Source: Lingula anatina (taxonomy: Eukaryota > Brachiopoda > Lingulata > Lingulida > Lingulidae). Taken from it: DNA of 52,500 nt. The notes beneath the pieces were generated by a model. That model was not told where the DNA came from, ran no database searches, and saw only the letters and a list, made by a program, of their open reading frames with translations. The DNA is taken from assembly GCF_001039355.2 (NCBI RefSeq), contig NW_019775428.1, positions 84,870 through 137,369 on the forward strand, given 5' to 3'. Every line of letters begins with the position of its first letter. The first letter of the stretch is position 1. A program made the translations under genes and the position numbers. Below are positions 1 through 23,784 of the stretch, in pieces.

Positions 1-29
1 TAGCTATCAATTTATTTATTTATTTTCAG

Positions 30-1224
30 ACAAGGAACTGCTTCAGACGTGATGAAAAAAAGAAACAACAAGTTGATATTGTCTGAAATGAAACAATTTA
101 TCATGAACTTGCCGGCTGGTTATGTGAAACGGCTGACACTGGCAGTGATACTTCTTTTGTCCTGTCTTCTCATCACAGTCGAAATATGGCAGAAAACTGC
201 TCATGCCAATTCAAGAAACGCACGCTTCAAGAGCAGACGACTTTGGTTATCGGCAGACGACGACGTCAGTGAAAACCAATTGCCGCAAAAAGCTCACGAT
301 AATTTCGAGATAAACAAAGAGAATCTTTTTTTGAATCCGAAGGATTTGCAAAACCCTCCTAATCACGTGACGATATACGATTTCAGCCAACCGAATGACG
401 ACGTGTACAAGTGTCCGGAGCTGCGGTTACGGACAGTGAAGACTCCAATATGCATCTATTCTTATTCCGACGACGTGTATATTTCTGGCGACATCATAAA
501 GGGGCACATCTTTGAGAGAATGCTTGTCACCCATTTCCAGGACTTGCTGATCAGCGACCCACACATGCAGTTTATAGACATCGGTGCTAATATTGGTGTG
601 TGGTCGCTTAACGCTGCCAATATGGGACGCCAGGTGCTAGCGGTGGAGCCGTTCTTTGCAAGCTACAGGCGCTTCCAGCGCAGCGTCATTCTCGGACACT
701 ACGAGAACAACGTCACTCTTGTTACCAACCCAATCTCGAATAAACGAGAGTACGTGACTTTTAAATCTACACCGGGAAATAAAGGAGGGACATCAATAAT
801 ACCAATCAGTGAAATGAAAATAGTTCCAAAAGACGCTCCAATTGTCTCAACAATAACATTAAATGATCTTGTTAGCGTCATTGACTTTAAATTTTCTAGG
901 GCATTTTTGAAGATTGACATTGAAGGCAATGAGCTTAAGGCCCTGGCAGCATGTGACGAATTGTTAGCAAAAATCGACATTCCCTTCATAGAACTTGAAT
1001 GGGACCAAATAAGGAAACACACCAATGAAACTGCTGAACTTGTTAATCGCATGTCAGCAAAGGGGTATCTCCCCTTTAAGGACGGCTTAGTTATTCCTGG
1101 ATATATCTTGGGGCCAATGAAAAACGACACAAGATGGCGTGGTATGGGTCAGTTAATGTTTGCCAAGAAAAGTTACATTGAAAAGAGAATGAATTATGTT
1201 TTAACAAAAGATTCGTACAGGTGA
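30..1224 (+). CDS. FkbM-family methyltransferase, type II membrane protein (coding from ATG at 52)
   Basis: The coding region runs from ATG at 52 to TGA at 1222-1224 (390 residues). The open frame can be extended to a GTG at 49, but a eukaryotic start should be the ATG. A pyrimidine-rich tract ending in CAG at 27-29 looks like a 3' splice site, so this is probably the last and only coding exon behind a 5' UTR exon outside the window. There is a short basic N-terminus, one hydrophobic helix at about residues 28-45, and a lumenal catalytic domain. The SAM-binding motif I is seen as FIDIGANIGVWSLNAANMG (about 174-192), followed by an acidic AVEP strand end and the FkbM signature FLKIDIEGNELKAL near 285-298. 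Family knowledge: FkbM proteins are SAM-dependent O-methyltransferases, and membrane-anchored forms are common in invertebrates, possibly acting on glycans or small molecules in the Golgi. The substrate is unknown. Confidence 0.88.
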
Positions 1225-1336
1225 CCCTTGTGTTTGGCATATCAAATTCCACTGGTTTTCATTTTTTTTAAATATTCAGTGCTTGTTCAAAGTAACGTTC
1301 GATAAAGATTTCGATGGAGAATTTTTTCTCACGCAT

Positions 1337-1372
<36 letters not shown>

Positions 1373-3029
1373 TTTACTAGAGCAATTCCTATCTTTTAAA
1401 AGCATTATAGTTAAGGATCACGATATCATGTATGCTGGTAAGTATCAATTGGAAAATTGCGAAGAATGTTTGGAAAAAGAACAGTTTCCTTACTTATTAC
1501 CGCCACAAACTCGTACAAATAGATCTGTTCATCCATTGAATGTTGATTGAAGAAGTTAATTTTAACCGCATCAACAAGTTATGAGAACTCTGCATGACGT
1601 CAACAATGGTAAAAAAATTCTAGAGAGACTAAACGTGTTTTACCTAGTATGACAGTGAATTTCGACCCTTAGGCAACAGTTAAAGAAGGAGCTATACATC
1701 ATGCCTCATAACAATAGGTCAAAACAGGTTTAATTTCTTTAGAAAAAAAATCACCCTTTTATTGTCTTAAGACAAGAGACATCGAGAGCACCATTTCGCC
1801 GAAATGCACCTACAGTATATTAACAGAATGGGATTGTTGGGAATTTAACTAAATCTGTTGTCTTCCTCTACAGCAATCTATTTTGATAGTTTATTTCACA
1901 TTATGGCAACGAATATATAACGTCTTTTGGCTTTGCCAAAGTCCAAATTCTAACTGAAGGGATATTCCTGTTCAAGTATATTTCTTTACAACACACTGAA
2001 AGTTTTCTGCACATTTCATTAGATATGGGACTAAGGTAAATAGTTTTTTTTTGTCGAATTTTGTATTTAGGTGATGGAAAAAAGCAAATCAATTTTTTTC
2101 GAGACTCCGTGACAAACCGTTGGTGTCTTAAAACTGCTTACGTGTATTTATTACTGACAATAGACATGTACAGTAGAATAATCTAAAAATGCCAAAGAAG
2201 TAAAGGCATTTGATGTTACCGTTTTAATACCATTAGTACTTATGTTTTGTTTCTACATTTTCATGTTAAACAGGTAGTGATTTTATTGCCTTGTGTATTA
2301 GATGTATCTGCTTATTAAGTGCCATTTGCATTACCATACTTTTGTACCTAATTTCGACTATGACAATGTGATAAAGAAGGCAACTTTAATTTATTTCAGT
2401 TGTTGCTTTTAATAGAATTATAATGATTATATTATACATGTCCAATATAAGTTATTGTTTATACTTTAAATGTAGTAGAACTCGTTGATCTCTTTCATGA
2501 GTATTTATATTACTTGTGCTAGTAATTCAGAGTTTTCATAATAAATTGGAAGTCATATTTTCTCCGTTGCGTCTTTCATTTCTTCTATTGCTCTGAAAGA
2601 TTGGGGATTTCATAGCATTGCTAAAAAGTTGGTACAACAGTAACAGAAATGCAAAAAAAAAAAAAAAATAAATAAAATAAAATAATAATAATAATAATAA
2701 AAAAACTCCCTACCGATAAAAATTTAAACGCAAACATTTTCTTTCTTTGATCTCTATAACTCAATATATGAACTTGTTTATATCTAAAATTTTGTGACAC
2801 GAAATCTAAAAGAAAAAAGCGTATATGCAAAAGAATAAAAGCAAATGTTCAAATGAAGCATATTAATTATCATTTCGATTTTTCTAATTGTCAGAATATC
2901 AGTCTTATATTTTTCTTCTTGCCACAGCCTCAGTATATGCATTTAATTACCGCTTCTTAGAAGATAAATTAACAGAGTACAAGGTGATTGAAAATTTAAG
3001 CAAAATGTCAAGAACCTTTAAAAATATGG
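1225..3029. other. Convergent intergenic region between FkbM and TLR genes
   Basis: AT-rich, with no recognisable gene. It must hold the 3' UTRs of both flanking genes, which converge. AATAAA at 2540-2545 is a possible FkbM polyadenylation signal. TTTAAT at 2942-2947 (ATTAAA on the minus strand) could serve the TLR about 80 nt after its stop. Also present are a (TA)n tract at 1339-1370 and A- and AAT-rich simple sequence at about 2653-2704. Confidence 0.5.
1339..1370. repeat. (TA)n microsatellite
   Basis: Uninterrupted TA dinucleotide tract of about 32 bp in the region downstream of the FkbM gene. Confidence 0.95.
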
Positions 3030-5543
3030 TCACATCTGCGCTTCATCTACATCTAAAGCTTCATCAATTTGCCGCGTTCTCTTAAGCAGAGCAAGTTTCA
3101 GCTTTTTCCAGAACTCCTCCCTCTTCCCATCATTCTCCTCTTCTGGCCACTCCAGGTAGGTCACGTGACGCTTCATGAGTCGCAGCGTCTTGGGGAGTTG
3201 ATCGGGTGGGATCCTCTCCAGAAACACCACAATGAGCGATTTACGCCTCTCGCGCAGTACCTTGGCCTGAGCAATGTCGATCTCATAACGACACCAATCA
3301 CTCTGTAAGAAATGTTGCGATATAATCAGTATCACCGCCTTGCTGGCCTCCATTTTCTCCACTATGCTATCTATGATGTAATCGCCCGGTAGGAAGTTTC
3401 TTGAATGGATACATACATTGAAAAATATGTCTCGACCTTGTTCATAACCTTGACCCTGACCCTGACCTTGGAGCATGTTTCGTCCCTGACCTTGACCCTC
3501 CACGTGTGGAAGAAACTGGCGCACGACCCACGCCTCATCTCGACTGTTATGAGCGACAAATGCGTCATATTCGTACTGTTCTTGTCTGTCGCCACAGCGA
3601 ATATAGCCGTGCCGCCGACGGTTCAGTCTTCTCAAGTGCCACCAGTATACAATGTCAAGGCGAAAGTAGGCCACAAGACCTGCCACTGCTCCAATAATCA
3701 AAACGCCGGCCCCGATACAACAGAACACGACAGTAATCAAATGGTTTCCGCATGTAATCCAAGGCGGGTTAAAGTCCTCCAGGGCGGTGTTTTGGTACTC
3801 GGCCGGCTCGCTACATTTCTGTCTTGCTCCATATACTTTCGTGGTTGTATGACGGAGCCACTCGGAAAACGAACTGGAATCGCAGCTACACGAAAAGCGA
3901 TTGAGCTCAATATTTAGGAAGTGAAGGCGCGGGTTCGTTCCTAATATAGAACCTATATCGATTGTCACTAGTTTATTTTTTCTAAGATTCAAGAAAACGA
4001 GCGAAGTGAGAGAATCAAATACGGTATCGACGTTCTCCATATGATTGTCTGATAAGTCCAAATATTCTAAGTGAGGCAGATGGGAGAACATGTTGTTCGG
4101 AAGTTTGGAGATACTATTTGAAGCTAAAATTAGCCTCCTCAGTGGAACCTGCGATTTAAAAATTTGAGGAAGTACCCCAATTTTCATCATACAGAAGACC
4201 GCATTACCCGTAAGATCTATTTTACGGATGCTGGATAATCCTTCGAATGCAGAAAAATTCAGGTGATTTCTCAGCACACAAGCCTTGTTGTGTGTGTACT
4301 GAAATGTGACTAATGACGTCATGTTTTGGACTATAAATAGATGAAGGCCCGGATGTGTGTAAGGAGAAGGTAAACTTCCAAATAGCCCATTCAAATACAA
4401 CTCACGTAGGTTGGTCAGGCGCGTGAAGTTGAGATATCCATACAAGCGATTAAAAGACAGATCCAGAACGTTCAGATGTTGGTGAGGCGGATAATTTATC
4501 GTTTTTACCGCCATGAATTCGTTGTGTTGGGCAACCAATTTCCGTAGGTTCGGGAAGCTAAGTGCTACTGATTTAAAAAGTTCCAAATCAGATATACCGT
4601 TCATGCTAATATCCAGTTCCCTAAGCGTGGACGATAGTGTCTTGAAACTTGCACGAAAGGTTCTGATTTTACAGAAAGAAAGATCCAACTTTTCAATCAC
4701 CGGCAGAGCCTGAAAGATATCTGAAGCAACTGCAGCAATGTTATTACCACTGAGGCGGAGTTCGCGTAAACTCGAATTGGAAAGTGGCCTTAAAACTGAT
4801 GAATTTAGTTCAGCGATATTAATTTGGCAGTGCGGAAGGTCGAGTACTTCTACCTTCGAGTACATTAATCTTTTAACTACCACGCCCCATATGCTGATCA
4901 TACCCATGCCCAAGTAAACAAAGCGTTTAATTGGACGGAAGGCTTTCAAAGCTATTTCTGAAATATTATTCCAGCCGAGGTCCACTGAAAGATTTTCAAC
5001 TGATTTGAAGGGAAGGAAGTCCGAGTTCGTGATTTTGGTGATGTGATTTTCCTTGAGGTTTAAATAGAAATGGGTTTTTATCATGGATGCATTGTTGACA
5101 TGTTGGATCTGAAGTGAGTTTATTTTGTTGCACTGGAAGTTTGCTTCCTGTACATTGCGATGTAACACGATAAAAGCTGGCAAGGCTTGGAGTAAATTGT
5201 TCTGTAACGATACTCTCGTAAGCTCATCAAGACCCAAAAGGGCGTCATATTCAACAGTCTCTATCAAACAATGTTTCATTACCAGTTTCTTAAGGTGTGG
5301 TAGTCCAAGAAAAGTTCCATTTTTAAGTGTTTTAAATGTGCTGTCGGAGATCTCGAGGGTTGAAGTGTGTGGCGGTATCCCTGGGATATCAACTGGTCGT
5401 ATGTTGGCACACCTGACGTCAAGTCTGCCGTTGACGTCACTAGAACAAGTGCATTGCCTCGGACACGAACTACCAGAGGAAATAAAGTGGTGGTTTACAG
5501 TAAAAAACGCTATCAGAAGCAGCAATCTTTTTTCAGACGTCAT
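3030..5543 (-). CDS. Toll-like receptor, single cysteine cluster type, one exon
   Basis: 837 residues on the minus strand, start at 5543, TGA at 3032-3030. Domain order: signal peptide (about 1-26), LRRNT with Cys 27/31/33/45, a run of leucine-rich repeats (about 50-545), one LRRCT (Cys 552/554/577/598), one transmembrane helix (about 601-627), and a cytoplasmic TIR domain (about 656-820). Box 1 is YDAFVAHNSRD. The BB-loop is seen as SRNFLPGD, with the Pro-Gly conserved. Box 3 is FWKKLKLAL. One membrane-proximal LRRCT makes it the sccTLR (vertebrate-like) type. The coding frame has no introns or breaks and the length is normal, so it looks functional. Family role: pathogen or endogenous ligand sensing at the membrane and signalling through MyD88-like adaptors. 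The oddity is a Gly-Gln repeat inserted at residues 683-703 of the TIR domain, encoded by a hexanucleotide repeat. The ligand and orthology to a named TLR cannot be assigned. Confidence 0.96.
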   Translation of the reverse strand: MTSEKRLLLLIAFFTVNHHFISSGSSCPRQCTCSSDVNGRLDVRCANIRPVDIPGIPPHTSTLEISDSTFKTLKNGTFLGLPHLKKLVMKHCLIETVEYDALLGLDELTRVSLQNNLLQALPAFIVLHRNVQEANFQCNKINSLQIQHVNNASMIKTHFYLNLKENHITKITNSDFLPFKSVENLSVDLGWNNISEIALKAFRPIKRFVYLGMGMISIWGVVVKRLMYSKVEVLDLPHCQINIAELNSSVLRPLSNSSLRELRLSGNNIAAVASDIFQALPVIEKLDLSFCKIRTFRASFKTLSSTLRELDISMNGISDLELFKSVALSFPNLRKLVAQHNEFMAVKTINYPPHQHLNVLDLSFNRLYGYLNFTRLTNLRELYLNGLFGSLPSPYTHPGLHLFIVQNMTSLVTFQYTHNKACVLRNHLNFSAFEGLSSIRKIDLTGNAVFCMMKIGVLPQIFKSQVPLRRLILASNSISKLPNNMFSHLPHLEYLDLSDNHMENVDTVFDSLTSLVFLNLRKNKLVTIDIGSILGTNPRLHFLNIELNRFSCSCDSSSFSEWLRHTTTKVYGARQKCSEPAEYQNTALEDFNPPWITCGNHLITVVFCCIGAGVLIIGAVAGLVAYFRLDIVYWWHLRRLNRRRHGYIRCGDRQEQYEYDAFVAHNSRDEAWVVRQFLPHVEGQGQGRNMLQGQGQGQGYEQGRDIFFNVCIHSRNFLPGDYIIDSIVEKMEASKAVILIISQHFLQSDWCRYEIDIAQAKVLRERRKSLIVVFLERIPPDQLPKTLRLMKRHVTYLEWPEEENDGKREEFWKKLKLALLKRTRQIDEALDVDEAQM
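3435..3497 (-). repeat. Hexanucleotide minisatellite coding for Gly-Gln repeats in the TIR domain
   Basis: On the plus strand this reads as repeated units like GACCCT/GACCTT. On the coding strand it gives two Gly-Gln runs separated by RNML and YE-type residues. The unit length of 6 nt keeps the TLR frame open. It lies between the box 1 helix and the strand leading to the BB-loop. Confidence 0.85.
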
Positions 5544-6878
5544 TTTTTTCTTTCACTTTAAAGTATGACGCAACGGAGTATGCTGTATTTTTTCCGGTAT
5601 GCTGTATTTCCTTTGGGTGGAAAATGTGAAGAAGAAAAATCAGCAATGATCTGTCTGTGTCTTCTGTGCCTAAGCAACGAAACAGTCGATAATACTTACA
5701 CGTAAGATCTTCACTGAACCCTTTCTTTTTTCCGGACCCCAAAAAAGTTTTCAAGAACAATGCGTCCTTATCTATTTCGTTCTCCTGAGAGGGTTACTCA
5801 CTCAGTCATATTTTACGCTCACTACAAACAGCTTCGGTATTTTAATTTAAGCAAACTTAAGATCACCAGAAATAATGTCTGTGCATTTGACAAAATTTCT
5901 CACAAAGGCACGTGGAAAGTGAAAGCGAAACAACACTCCGAGTGACTGGGCGTTCGCGTGATTTACATCCGCGGTTTTGAGTCATGACCGTTTATTTTTT
6001 ATTTTTGCCCGAATCAAATCCAAGGATATAAGCACGAAAAGGAAGTCAACCGGTCTCGCATTTCATCAGCTTTACTTTATTGGGAGCACAATAAATAGCG
6101 AAACGAGACAAAACAACACAATTAAATGATCTGTCCTGCGCCCATACAAACTGGTACCTATACTGTGTAGATATAGACCTATATAGTAGGCTCAGTAACA
6201 CACTTGTCGGCAACAGTAAAATAAATAGATTTTTGTTTTTTAAGCGTATATTTTATGAAAAGGATACACAGTTTGAATATGCAATTCATGTTTCTACATT
6301 GTACAGTAACCTAACACCAAATTCACGACTAGTGACGTTTAAGAGGTAGGCCTACACGTGAAACACGCAGGATTGCTGTTTTGCGGTAGGCCTACCCTTG
6401 GCCTACTACTTCCAGTGTGGTATACAGATATAGGTCCTAGGCACAGAGAAAATGCTTGGGGGACAGCTCTGCTGCTCACCACCTAGACTTGAGTTAGGAC
6501 GTGCGCAGATGGAGTTATTAAAATGAGAATGGGTTCTGAGCATGCGACTAAATAGGGCCTACATGTATATAGGGAAAAGATTATGGATTAGAAATAATGA
6601 AAAACAGTTATTAGGCCTACCAAATTAAAAATTGTAATGTAGTTTTTGATGAAATAAATGTAAGGTAAACAAAGCAGATTTGACTGTAATAATAATAATA
6701 ATAATAATTACTATATATTGTGATGGTTGCCATATTGTCTTTTCTTGATTTCTCCCTCAATCCTGGCACTCTTATTTCAGTCGGGTAAAAAGTAAAAATA
6801 ATAATATAAATAAAATAAAAATATATATTAAAAAATATCCTTCAATTTGACGTGACCCAAAAGCTGCCCCCCCCCTCC

Positions 6879-6913
<35 letters not shown>

Positions 6914-7199
6914 TTGCATTTGAAACAGAGAAACCATCTGATTTTTTTGTGCATTTTTTTCGTCCTGTGGCATTAATTTAAAATATTGAAATTGTCAAAC
7001 TTTTTAAAGTTTTTAAATTTCGTTTGGGGAGTGTTGAATAATGGTTTCAGCAAATCAGATTTCAGATAAAGCAAAAAAACAAGAACAAAGGATTTGCAAT
7101 GCTTGGTGTTTTAAGCGCGCGACAGTGTTTTTATTATTATTATTATCATTATTTTAAAACTGTGGAAATCTATTCCTCAATATAACGTATATACGGCTA
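5544..7199. other. Divergent intergenic region between TLR and PAK genes
   Basis: TLR is transcribed to the left and PAK to the right, so both upstream regions lie here. No gene was recognised. It contains several copies of the palindrome GTAGGCCTAC (6346-6355, 6386-6395) and related fragments, an (AAT)n tract near 6690-6708, a C-run at about 6867-6875, and a 32-base A-run at 6880-6911. Confidence 0.5.
6880..6911. repeat. Poly-A tract next to a poly-C run
   Basis: About 32 uninterrupted A residues, preceded by a C-rich run. No retroposon body could be recognised beside it. Confidence 0.85.
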
Positions 7200-7379
7200 A
7201 TGACTAACCATTTTACGACAGCTGTCGCAAATGAAATATGACCCACTTTCAGCAAGTGCTTAACTTCCGGTAAAACAGGCTTCCGATTGTTTTTCAATCA
7301 TCGTGTCATTTTTCATTTAACGCGTGCAACTAGCGCCTGATCGTAGTAAAAATGATACACGGGAAAACAAAGAACTGAG
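7200..7379 (+). promoter_or_regulatory. Probable PAK promoter and non-coding first exon
   Basis: A locally less AT-rich stretch with an ETS-type motif ACTTCCGG near 7263-7270, ending in a consensus 5' splice site (GAG then GTAAGATG at 7380). The next good 3' splice site is at 8137-8139, directly before the exon with the PAK start codon. I infer that 7200-7379 holds the transcription start and a 5' UTR exon. The exon start cannot be fixed. An upstream ATG at about 7352 opens only a short frame. Confidence 0.45.
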
Positions 7380-8248
7380 GTAAGATGCCTTTATTTGTTT
7401 TACTCATAACTGATTGCTATCTTTGTAGTTTTAATTGGTAAATAGCGTTCAGTAATTCGACAACAAACAACTCGGGGAAATTTTTGCCGGCCGGTGTCAC
7501 TGTCTCGGGTCGTTGTCGTGATCAGTCTGTCGTGAGAAAATCAGAATGTTGTCACATCACTTTTTTATCACGGTTTCCCACTCCTCTCCGTTAAGCAGAT
7601 ACCCGCATCGGCCAGTGTTAACATATTGTAGAAGTCAATGAGATGAATTCTCTGGCACTGACAGATCTAAATCAATACAGACTGGTGATGAATCATACAT
7701 ACCTCCTTCACTGGCTGACTGCTGAGGAACGCATCGAAGTGTTTACATGTCTAGAATCATGTTTCCTCTTAGAAACGTCTTGTATTTTTTTTCATCTGTC
7801 TTCATCGTGTTTTAATTCGCACGTTTTATCAAAGATGTTCAAATGGGAGATTTTGGCAGATTGACTGTGTGTATATATAGATAATAACCATTTTTTTATT
7901 GTTTGTTCTATAACCTATCAGCAATAAAATATAAAAACATACCTAAAGTGATTAAACATATCTTTATGAGATGTGACATTTCAGCTTTTAATCAAAGGGC
8001 CTTTACCTAATGACATCAATATGAATTGTCTGTTTTCTTTTTTACCACTTTTACAGAAGAAATACTTAAAAACCTGCTTCACCAAACTTTTCATTAATTT
8101 TCAGTTTTCCTGATCATGGCTATGTTAAATTGATTTCAGGTCAAAGGCATATAAGGAAGTTCCAAGCTATCTGACCACAGTGCCATATAACATACAGAAG
8201 GACCAATTCTTAACCTTTTGATGTCTGTAAACTACCAGTAAATCCAAC

Positions 8249-21234
<12,986 letters not shown>

Positions 21235-23014
21235 CAGGATGTGCCATTTTGTACATCACTTATAAAATCAACAAAAATGAAATATTAGGGCATAAGTATT
21301 GAATTTTACAAGAATAACTTGTTTACTTTGCAAAAAGTGAAAATAATTCAGAATGATGTCAGGTATTTATTGCTTTGGAGAAGATTAAACTGATTAAGAT
21401 GAAAAAAAGCTTTTTTAAACGTGTGTAGTCTATGAGAACCCATGATAACGAATAGCCATTATAGTTATAAGTGAATCGCTGGTTAGTTAATGTCAGCTGA
21501 AATTGCAGTGTGTCATAACACAGCTAATTTGCACATTGTGGACTTGGGCCAAACTTTCAAATTTTTTTCTTATATTTGTAAAAGAGGCTTAGATTACTGG
21601 TAATGATATAGTGATATTTTTTCTTTCAACACAGAAATTAAGTCACATACTGTGTACTTTTGTACAGAAGATAGCATGAGCAGTTTCCTCATGAAGTCTT
21701 TGTGATGTGGACAATATACCACCCATCGTACATGTGTGTCCAGTATGTGTTTTATTTTCTGATCTTTGGTGACTGAAACAACATCTGGATGAATCAAAAA
21801 TATCTGAAGTCAGCCTACTAGTTGTGTATCATTATACACATTTGAAAATGGTTTGCCATCAACTTAAACAGGATATGGACTTTTTAATTACTCAGTAACT
21901 AATTTGACTGTCTTATTTCTTTATGGCTACACTGGCTATCTGAGAACTATGTGACTACAAGGACTATTATTATACAGACTATCATGGTTTTTTATGACTA
22001 GATGATCTCTCAGGCTTTATTATATTTTGGTTATAGAAATCGGCATATAGTGATCAAACAAAAGAATTTTTTTAGAATTTTCATTTGGATCATTGCATTT
22101 TGACTGGTTATATGCTGTTACTTTTGAGTTGAATTTAAAAGTGATCAGTATATCCTTAAATATTAAAGAACTGGCTTTAAAAGGCAGATTGCAATATTAC
22201 TCTTCGATGTATGTTCGCTTCAGTAATTCATAAATTTCTCTTGTGTTTATCAAGGTGTTTATCAAGGATCCGTTCACAAGATCTCAATAACACATCAATG
22301 TGAAGTGTGAGTCTCTGCAGCATCAATAGCCAGCTAACAATGACTTTGCCAACCTGCTCCTGTTAAACATTAATGTTCCCATAATGCATTGCTCAGACCC
22401 CCTCCCCCTCCCCATTCTGCCTTGCTTGTAAATTTGTAAACCTTCATTTAGATATGCCTAATTGTATTTTGGTTTTGTATGCTTATAGCTGATTAAGAAG
22501 TCATTCTTATGAGGAATTGATTAATCACAATCACGTACAATTTTCTGGGCTGACAGGGTTTTATCTTCAAATTTGTTTAGGTCTCATGCTTAGAAATAAA
22601 TTGTACTTTGCTTATAATGTTATAATATGGCACTGGTGACAGAAATACTTTAGTTTTAAATTTACCAAAGAACATTTTGCTAGAATAATGACTCACATTA
22701 ACAATTTTGCCTCGGTAAAAAAAATTAAAAAGCTTTTTTACGTTTGAAATTAGACGCCATTTAGAAGATAATGTAATGTGTTTCTTATACCTCATGGAGT
22801 CACCCCGAGGTTCAGAAGTCCCTTAAGACTCTCCACTATTATCCAGGGACCTTTGTTATTCAGGGTGCATTGAGTAGTCCCAATCACGCAGTTGCCATCA
22901 GGGAGTCTGTGCACTTTGTCAGTTGAAAATAATGTGTAAATGTCTCTATAGTCAATTATGATACTATATATATTTATATAGGCCATTGACCTATATATTA
23001 AAATAGGTCACTTG
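21235..23014 (+). other. PAK 3' UTR and downstream region
   Basis: AT-rich with no coding sequence. AATAAA at 22595-22600 is a possible polyadenylation signal. A diverged copy of the CACCCTGAGTTTCAG element may lie at about 22799-22874. Confidence 0.45.
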
Positions 23015-23020
23015 TGTAGT

Positions 23021-23106
23021 TCACCCTGAGTTTCAGAGTTTGACTGCTGTATTCTCTGTATTGTTACAAGAGGATAGTTTCCAGTAAATTCTGAAACTCA
23101 GGGTGA
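23021..23106. mobile_element. 86-bp miniature inverted-repeat element
   Basis: Terminal inverted repeats of 17 bp (TCACCCTGAGTTTCAGA at the left, its complement at the right) flanked by TGTAGT on both sides (23015-23020 and 23107-23112), as a target-site duplication. Related ends occur near 28111, 32864, 34912 and 39348. Confidence 0.78.
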
Positions 23107-23622
23107 TGTAGTGCTTTATCTGTTACAGTTTCCTTGTTGGGCATAAATGCAACTATGTCCCCATGTTAGGGGTGAGTGTCCTAATAAAAGGCTTAAATGT
23201 CATTAAATCATGCCTTTAAATGTTGATGGCATTCAGATAGTAGCAAAGGTGTGTAATAAGATTCCACATTTTAAATGCATTTCCAAAACTGTATGTCCTA
23301 CACATTGAAGAAAAACATGTTGTTATGATATTCAGAATGTGTATTGACTCTCTATCTCTCAATAAGGAAAAATAGAATTCATAAAGAAAATGGTCATGAT
23401 GAAATGTAATTAATTTGTAGGTTCATGTTTAAGCCCCATTATTGTCTTCCATGTACAAATATAAACTTGTAGCTTAAACAGCTTAATTTAACAAACAGGC
23501 AGTTGCAATTTATTCCTTTGTAATAAAACGATGGGTTTGATATGCATATTAAATATCACAGAAAATATTAAACTGTTTTGTTTTTGCCCTCTCTCTGTTT
23601 CTCTTTCTCTCACTCATGACAG

Positions 23623-23784
23623 ATTCCCAGCTTAAAGGAATTCTTGGATTCCTCGGATTATATACATTATAATTTATACTGGCCTGGGCGTAATTTGTTC
23701 CAAAATGTCATCATAGATTCGAATCAAATAGAAGAGGGGTTAAAAGGAGTTTTTCACAGGATTGAGGTTAAAATTGAATACTGA
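23623..23784 (+). other. Exon-like open frame behind a good 3' splice site
   Basis: A CT-rich tract ending in ATGACAG at 23622 is followed by 53 open codons and TGA at 23782-23784. The start reads IPSLKEFLDSSDYIHYNLYW. I do not recognise it. It could be a terminal exon of an unannotated transcript or chance. Confidence 0.2.

Noticed and set aside
3405-3917. 170-codon open frame opposite the TLR
   Set aside because: It lies antisense to the TIR and membrane region; it arises from the coding bias and hexamer repeat of the real gene.
23631-23670. Possible gypsy reverse-transcriptase motif (LKGILGFLGLY in one frame)
   Set aside because: Too short, with no neighbouring pol sequence; chance similarity is likely.
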